From Pseudobdellovibrionaceae bacterium (GTDB taxonomy: Bacteria; Bdellovibrionota; Bdellovibrionia; Bdellovibrionales; JAMPXM01): a DNA stretch of 11,528 bases. The DNA is taken from contig JALHOI010000053.1 in assembly GCA_022843085.1 (NCBI GenBank), forward strand, positions 1-11,528. The letters run 5' to 3'. This document shows, piece after piece, positions 7,788 through 11,528 of this stretch; within the stretch, counting starts at the first letter, position 1; every line of letters begins with the position of its first letter. A program made the position numbers and the translations under genes. The notes beneath the pieces were generated by a model. The model saw only the letters and a list, made by a program, of their open reading frames with translations. It was not told the origin of the DNA and made no database searches.

Positions 7788-8009
7788 AGGGCTGCTCCTT
7801 TTGATGCGAGGGGTTTATCCCCTTGCACATTCAAAGTATCTGGCTGAACGAGACTTCGTAAATCGACCGAAAGGCCTACGTCGACGCAAATAGCTGGATT
7901 CACTTGGTTTAGGTCATCCGGACCATGGACGAAAATGGCTTCTGGTTCGATATTGCTTAGTAGAAGGCTACGAGAGTAATTCCGAACGGTTTTTGAGAGA
8001 GGAGATTTT
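7788..8009. promoter_or_regulatory. Divergent control region between PepSY and cytochrome b561 genes
   Basis: This 222-base gap must hold promoters in both directions. On the PepSY side, AGGGG-TTTAT-CCCCT (7809-7823) forms a 5-bp hairpin just upstream of the ribosome site. Near the middle GGTC-ATCCG-GACC (7912-7924) is a small inverted repeat that could be an operator. On the cytochrome side a weak TTGCTT occurs at 7953-7958 but no good -10 follows. AGGAGA at 8000-8005 serves the cytochrome ATG. Nothing here is diagnostic. Confidence 0.4.
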
Positions 8010-8720
8010 ATGAGAAACGGCCTGGTTTACGATCTGCCAACGCGACTCTTTCACTGGTTATTTTCGGGACTATTCTTAATGGGCTTCGTCATCGCAAAGA
8101 CCGTCGATGATGACTCGTCTTGGTTCAACTACCATTCGCTCGCGGGACTGACCTTGGGATTTCTTGTGCTTCTTCGGATTGTCTGGGGATTTTTCGGAAC
8201 TCAACATGCTCGGTTCTCAGGCTTCAATTTAAAGTCGATGGATCTCGTTGCCTATTTTAAAGAAATTCTTTCTGGCGGAAAAAGGCGATGGGCGGGGCAT
8301 AACCCAGCCTCCAGCTGGGCCTCTCTCATCATGATGTTGTTGGCATTTAGCTTGGCGATCACAGGCCATTTGATGACTTCGGGGCCAGATAAAGAAAGCT
8401 TCGAGGACGTGCACGAGCTTTTAGCCAACGGTTTTATTGTCTTCGTGGTTTTACATATCGCAGGGATCGTGCTTCACACAATTCGCCACAAAGACATGAT
8501 CGGACTTAGTATGATCGATGGAAAAAAGGCGAACATCGCTAAAGATCAAACGATCACCTCGTCAAGATCGGCGTTTGGAATTGTGTTGATTGGGTTGGTC
8601 GTTGCATTTGGTCTACATCTTTTCAAAAATTACGACAGCCAGGCTTGTCGGCTTCAATTGTTTGGAACGACACTTCAGCTTGGCGAAAACGAAAGAAACG
8701 AAAATGGCGATGACGACTAG
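8010..8720 (+). CDS. Cytochrome b561-type diheme membrane protein
   Basis: This gene encodes a 236-residue integral membrane b-type cytochrome of the bacterial b561 / Ni-Fe hydrogenase b-subunit-like family, which passes electrons across or within the inner membrane. Four core helices lie near residues 14-30, 43-62, 102-122 and 137-157, and a fifth near 187-206. Likely heme-ligand histidines include His15 (TRLFHW), His42 (NYHSLAG), His135 (DVHELL) and His149 (LHIAG). The family markers LLRIVWGFFGTQHARF (54-69) and AGHNPASSW (95-103) are present. After the fifth helix comes a tail with one Cys (QACRLQLFGTTLQLGENE) and an acidic end. AGGAGA is 4 bases before the ATG. The gene is divergent from the PepSY gene and 33 bases ahead of the LuxR-type gene, probably in one operon. 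The electron donor and acceptor cannot be inferred. Confidence 0.88.
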   Translation: MRNGLVYDLPTRLFHWLFSGLFLMGFVIAKTVDDDSSWFNYHSLAGLTLGFLVLLRIVWGFFGTQHARFSGFNLKSMDLVAYFKEILSGGKRRWAGHNPASSWASLIMMLLAFSLAITGHLMTSGPDKESFEDVHELLANGFIVFVVLHIAGIVLHTIRHKDMIGLSMIDGKKANIAKDQTITSSRSAFGIVLIGLVVAFGLHLFKNYDSQACRLQLFGTTLQLGENERNENGDDD

Positions 8721-8753
8721 TTTTAGGGTTTTTCCGGTGCCAGAGGGGGCGTT

Positions 8754-9290
8754 TTGAATCAAAGAGATAGATCTGTCATCGCGTTCATCTTGGCTGTGAT
8801 CGCAGTCTTGGTTTCCATCGATCTGGTCAACGACTCAACAGAAGGTGTCACGTTTTCGCATGTGTTGGTTGAAGGCTCGATTGCAGCGGCCGCGCTGTTT
8901 GGAGTTTTTTATTTGCTGAAAGGGTCTGTCGCGCTCAAGCACCGGCTTGAGAAAGAAATCACTGATTTCACTGACTTTAAAAAAGAGGCTGAGCTCTGGA
9001 AGACTGAATCCAGAAAATATCTGGACGGGCTTTCAAAGGCCATCGATCAACAGCTTTCGAAGTGGAAATTAACTGCGGCCGAAAAAGAAGTCGCCTTTCT
9101 GCTGTTAAAGGGAATGAGTCTCAAAGAGATAGCTGAAATACGAAACACGGCCGAAAAGACGGCCCGGGTTCAGTCGATGGCGATCTACGCAAAAGCAGGA
9201 CTTGCCGGCCGATCAGAACTCTCGGCATTTTTTCTGGAGGACTTGCTCGTGCCGCCTGCGGTCGCAAACTCGACCGCAGAGAAATCATAA
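8754..9290 (+). CDS. Membrane-anchored LuxR-type HTH regulator
   Basis: This gene encodes a 178-residue protein with an unusual layout. The start is TTG at 8754 with a G-rich site (AGAGGGGG, 8742-8749) just upstream. Two hydrophobic segments, residues 8-25 and about 34-55, form a membrane hairpin with almost no periplasmic domain. A charged helical linker (about 60-103), likely coiled coil, leads to a GerE/LuxR HTH at 105-160: LTAAEKEVAFLLLKGMSLKE, then TAEKTARVQSMAIYAKAGL and RSELSAFF. This matches the family pattern LTxxExEVxxLLxxGxSxKEIA...IYxKxGxxxRxEL. No receiver or autoinducer domain is present. It follows the cytochrome gene by 33 bases. I infer a one-component regulator that senses the membrane or a membrane partner, possibly the cytochrome; DNA targets are unknown. 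The fold call is firm, the role is not. Confidence 0.8.
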   Translation: MNQRDRSVIAFILAVIAVLVSIDLVNDSTEGVTFSHVLVEGSIAAAALFGVFYLLKGSVALKHRLEKEITDFTDFKKEAELWKTESRKYLDGLSKAIDQQLSKWKLTAAEKEVAFLLLKGMSLKEIAEIRNTAEKTARVQSMAIYAKAGLAGRSELSAFFLEDLLVPPAVANSTAEKS

Positions 9291-9330
9291 TGCAATTTAC
9301 TGAGAGGCGAATGACCTAGTTTCCGGGAAT

Positions 9331-9343
9331 GGCGAGCCTCGCC
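9331..9343. repeat. Short GC-rich hairpin after the LuxR-type gene
   Basis: GGCGA-GCC-TCGCC makes a 5-bp stem with a 3-base loop about 40 bases after the stop. AGGCGA at 9305-9310 can pair instead with TCGCCT at 9339-9344, so two exclusive structures are possible. There is no T run. It may end the cytochrome/LuxR operon. Confidence 0.3.
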
Positions 9344-9420
9344 TTAGCCATAATTGTCTGCTCCGTTTGATCAATGGATTTTTCTGGCGACCGACCGTAA
9401 TTCTGATGCAACTTCGAGAA

Positions 9421-9426
9421 AGGAAG
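9421..9426 (+). promoter_or_regulatory. Ribosome binding site fixing a TTG start
   Basis: AGGAAG lies 5 bases before TTG 9432. It argues for a 60-residue secreted product and against the longer frame that opens at 9354, whose first 26 residues would bury the signal peptide. Confidence 0.65.
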
Positions 9427-9431
9427 TAAAT

Positions 9432-9614
9432 TTGAAAGCATTGCCATTGGCGTTGTTCTTAAGCTTAGTGTCTATTGTCCCGGCACTTAGTCAGTCGCTT
9501 GATGAAACTCAAGCCTGCGTCGTTGTGTACGTGAAGCATGGCGCCATCCAGCCGAATCTGAATGTACGATGCGTGGCAAATGAATCGCTGAGCCGCGCGA
9601 TTCAAGTGTTCTGA
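9432..9614 (+). CDS. Small secreted protein of unknown function
   Basis: This gene encodes a 60-residue precursor. The TTG start at 9432 has AGGAAG 5 bases upstream and places a clean Sec signal peptide at the N-terminus: Lys2, hydrophobic residues 4-19, and a likely cut around ALSQS (residues 18-22). The mature part of about 40 residues has two Cys (29 and 47) that could form one disulfide, and ends RAIQVF. I do not recognise a family. It stands alone between two short hairpins, 141 bases after the LuxR-type gene and 154 before the next. It could be an exported peptide or the remnant of a longer periplasmic protein; the good ribosome site and signal peptide favour a real gene. Confidence 0.55.
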   Translation: MKALPLALFLSLVSIVPALSQSLDETQACVVVYVKHGAIQPNLNVRCVANESLSRAIQVF

Positions 9615-9631
9615 AAACGAAGTGTTCCCAA

Positions 9632-9653
9632 GGCAGACGCAAACAGGTCTGCC
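9632..9653. terminator. Perfect hairpin after the small secreted protein gene
   Basis: GGCAGAC and GTCTGCC form a perfect 7-bp stem with an 8-base loop, 17 bases after the stop codon at 9612-9614. The position suits a terminator, but only ATGTAACAAG follows and no T run is present, so it may depend on Rho or act as an RNA-stabilising end. Confidence 0.4.
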
Positions 9654-9768
9654 ATGTAACAAGTTGTTCGGACAAACAAGCGAAGGCCTCGCCTGTTGCG
9701 AGCGGGCGCAAGATGACGTTCTTGATCATCTGCCAGCAGTACGATTACCATCAAAGTGAGGTTGCTAA

Positions 9769-11229
9769 ATGAGTGATTTGAAGAGGCCAGCAGCCGTGCC
9801 GCTCGACGCGGTATGGGTTGTAGACGAACAGGAATGGCAGATTGGCAGTATCTTGTGTGGAACCGATGCTCCACGCGGTGAGTGCAAAGCATGGCGTGCG
9901 GATGGTTCGCTTGCGGCGACGTACACCTTGGATTCTAAAGGATGGGTGCAGGGTGTTGTGACGCGCTTTCATCCGGATGGAACTGTCGCAAGCCGTGGTG
10001 AATGGAAAGACGGGGATCGCTTTGGCCAGTTCATGTTTCAGCAAAGCGAACAGCCGACGCCCGAAGTTTACCAGGCAGAGACAAGCACGTGGCGATACGA
10101 ATTCACGGCAATAAATAATCATTTGGAAGAAAACGAGCGGTGGTTTTTGAAAGACGGAACGCCTAGCACGTCTGACGGTCGTGCCCTCGCAACGGCCTTT
10201 GACATGGATGCCGTCATCGAACAGTCGTCGCCCGAAGACTTTCTCTCGCGTCACAGCGCCAATTGCTACAAAGCCTTCTATGGCAAAGAGCCCGCGTCTT
10301 TCGCGCATGCTGCGGAACTTGGCGATTTTTGGGGTCTTGAAGAACATAAGCTCAGTAACTTCACCAGTACTCTGATTGGATATCGTGCATCTGCGTTGCG
10401 CAAGTTTTCGGGAAATTGCTGGGAGTCCTTGATCGCAGATCCTTGGGACAATCTGTACGAGGAACTAAGTGGAATTTTCATGGGCGCAGCATGTGTCGGC
10501 TCGATCGGAGACAGCGACCAGCTTTATTTGACGCTCTTTCATCCGGTTCGACCTGTTCCCCGTGCGAACGCGGCGTACTTTTGGACGCACGAACTTTATT
10601 ATTTGGATTCGGTGGTGGCGCTCTCTGAAGACGATTTTTCGTTTGCGTGTGCGATCAGTAAAGCGCACAAGGCCGAGCGTCTCACTGACGACGTCGCCGC
10701 CCGCGCGTGGCGAAAGCTTGCGAACAAAGTTGATTTACCCTGGGGATTACGGTCTGGTGTCGATCATGTTTTCGGCATCGACACGTCGGTGATCGACTCG
10801 CCCGCAAATCAGCGAAAGAGACAGGCGTTTTTCACTGCGATCGATGTTGATGGGTACGTGCGAAACTATTACTGGCGGGCCCAATGGCTGACTCGTCTCA
10901 TGGTGGCCGATGCAGATCGCAATTTTTCTGATGTGAAAGAGAGTTTTGATGAGAGCCGAAATCGACCTCTCAATGCCGTCGAATTCGAAGACATCCTGCG
11001 AACCGGACAAACGGTCGCGCCGACCGCTCTGTATTTGCTGTGGCGGCTTTTCTGGACTAGAGACGCGAGGCTCAAGGAAGGCCTCAAACGATACGAAACA
11101 CATCAAGCGCGAGTCGTGCGCGATTTGGTTGATTTGATCCAGCGCTTTGAAGCCGGCTTAAAAGGAATCAAGGGTATCAGCGATGTCGAAGCCACACGTG
11201 AATCGTTTTTGAAGTTGGGACTGTTCTGA
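9769..11229 (+). CDS. YwqK/MORN-like plus SUKH-like protein of unknown function
   Basis: This gene encodes a 486-residue protein with no signal peptide or membrane helix, so it is likely cytoplasmic. The ATG has GAGG (9758-9761) 7 bases upstream. The N-terminal 135 residues hold short beta repeats of the YwqK/MORN kind: KAWRADGSLAATY near 40, VVTRFHPDGTVASRGEWKDG near 63-82, FGQFMF, and ERWFLKDGTPS near 123. The middle (about 178-300) resembles the SUKH (SMI1/KNR4) superfamily: ELGDFWGLEEHKLSNF, then VGSIGDSDQLYLTLF, AAYFWTHELYYLDSVVALS and EDDFSFACAIS. The C-terminal 185 residues are helical and unrecognised. Both named modules occur among immunity proteins of polymorphic toxin systems, but neither is exclusive to that role. 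The next gene starts 47 bases later, probably in the same operon. The SUKH call rests on pattern only. Confidence 0.6.
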   Translation: MSDLKRPAAVPLDAVWVVDEQEWQIGSILCGTDAPRGECKAWRADGSLAATYTLDSKGWVQGVVTRFHPDGTVASRGEWKDGDRFGQFMFQQSEQPTPEVYQAETSTWRYEFTAINNHLEENERWFLKDGTPSTSDGRALATAFDMDAVIEQSSPEDFLSRHSANCYKAFYGKEPASFAHAAELGDFWGLEEHKLSNFTSTLIGYRASALRKFSGNCWESLIADPWDNLYEELSGIFMGAACVGSIGDSDQLYLTLFHPVRPVPRANAAYFWTHELYYLDSVVALSEDDFSFACAISKAHKAERLTDDVAARAWRKLANKVDLPWGLRSGVDHVFGIDTSVIDSPANQRKRQAFFTAIDVDGYVRNYYWRAQWLTRLMVADADRNFSDVKESFDESRNRPLNAVEFEDILRTGQTVAPTALYLLWRLFWTRDARLKEGLKRYETHQARVVRDLVDLIQRFEAGLKGIKGISDVEATRESFLKLGLF

Positions 11230-11266
11230 TAGATCTCGAGTAACATTTCGACTGGCTCATTTTTCC

Positions 11267-11270
11267 AAGG
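11267..11270 (+). promoter_or_regulatory. Ribosome binding site for the edge gene
   Basis: AAGG lies 6 bases before TTG 11277 and supports that codon as start of the gene running off the right edge. The first in-frame ATG is only 25 codons later and has no comparable site. Confidence 0.45.
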
Positions 11271-11276
11271 TGTAAC

Positions 11277-11528
11277 TTGACCGACGCAAATACAAAAAAC
11301 AGTTTCGAAGTTGTTGGCAACACTGTCTTGGTCAACGGCCGACCGCTGAAGATGTCCGCTGATGGTTTTCAAGTCCTGCTACAGACCGACCACAGCCGTG
11401 CCGCTTGGTTGAAAGATGTCTCTGGCTACTACTACCTCGAGAGCGACCTGGCGCCATTCACTTTAAAAAAGCTTCGTTGTCGTGAGCTGGTCGTAATCGA
11501 CCATCACTTTGCGAAGGACGATCGGTCC
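11277..11528 (+). CDS. Partial protein of unknown function, possibly DKNYY-like
   Basis: An open frame of 84 codons runs off the right edge, so the C-terminus is missing. It starts at TTG 11277 with AAGG 6 bases before it, 47 bases after the previous stop, and is probably co-transcribed. The product has no signal peptide. It begins with a strand-rich stretch (FEVVGNTVLVNGRPLK), then ADGFQVLLQTDHSRAAWLKD, GYYYL at 50-54 and FAKDDRS at the edge. Repeats of the type 'F-x-V-L ... A-K-D-x-x-x-V-Y-Y' are typical of DKNYY-family proteins, so I suggest that loosely. The frame is well supported; the family is a guess. Confidence 0.5.
   Translation, partial: MTDANTKNSFEVVGNTVLVNGRPLKMSADGFQVLLQTDHSRAAWLKDVSGYYYLESDLAPFTLKKLRCRELVVIDHHFAKDDRS

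Noticed and set aside
7500..7847. 115-residue hydrophobic plus-strand frame
   Set aside because: It is the antisense shadow of the PepSY-type gene, which has the ribosome site, signal peptide and domain pattern.
9354..9431. Longer start for the small secreted protein
   Set aside because: The 26 extra residues precede a clear signal peptide and have no good ribosome site, while TTG 9432 has AGGAAG at proper spacing.
9751..10347. 198-residue minus-strand frame
   Set aside because: It lies opposite the YwqK/SUKH-like gene and has no features of its own.
1..11528. CRISPR arrays, tRNA or rRNA genes, intact insertion sequences
   Set aside because: No regular repeat-spacer pattern, cloverleaf or rRNA-like stretch, or transposase with flanking inverted repeats was seen on reading through the window.

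Overview
The window looks like chromosomal DNA of a Gram-negative bacterium with roughly even base composition. It encodes an outer-membrane porin, a TolC-type outer-membrane factor, an RND pump and several Sec signal peptides. The broken tyrosine recombinase resembles integrases I associate with Bdellovibrio-like predatory bacteria. That lineage is an inference from remembered family features, not something the sequence proves.

Layout. Positions 1-84 hold a long imperfect inverted repeat followed by a T run. Positions 180-1418 (minus) encode a porin of the phosphate-selective OprO/OprP family. Its open frame continues about 118 codons further upstream, but that part is antisense to the relic of another gene. 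Positions 1575-2481 (plus) are a decayed phage-type integrase whose pieces can be followed through all three frames. Positions 2482-3093 are non-coding and hold a cluster of small perfect hairpins. Positions 3094-7463 are a two-gene heavy-metal efflux operon: a CzcC-like outer-membrane factor and a CzcA-like RND pump, joined by an ATGA overlap, with no membrane-fusion (CzcB) gene between them. A hairpin separates this operon from a convergent gene for a small periplasmic PepSY-type protein (7524-7787, minus). That gene is divergent from an operon for a cytochrome b561-type membrane cytochrome (8010-8720) and a membrane-anchored LuxR-type HTH protein (8754-9290). The right end carries a 60-residue secreted peptide (9432-9614), a 486-residue protein that appears to join YwqK/MORN-like strands to a SUKH (SMI1/KNR4)-like region (9769-11229), and the start of a gene with a possible DKNYY-like sequence (11277 to the edge).

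How the parts may work together. The outer-membrane factor and RND pump should export divalent metal ions, using an adaptor that must come from elsewhere if the system is tripartite. PepSY protein, cytochrome b561 and LuxR protein look like one envelope redox or electron-transfer module with its own membrane-bound regulator. The last two genes resemble protein types seen among immunity proteins of polymorphic toxin systems, but no toxin is visible here. The integrase relic marks an old integration event.

The most promising leads for something undescribed are the membrane-tethered LuxR regulator in the b561/PepSY module, the adaptor-less efflux operon, and the YwqK-plus-SUKH fusion with its downstream neighbour.
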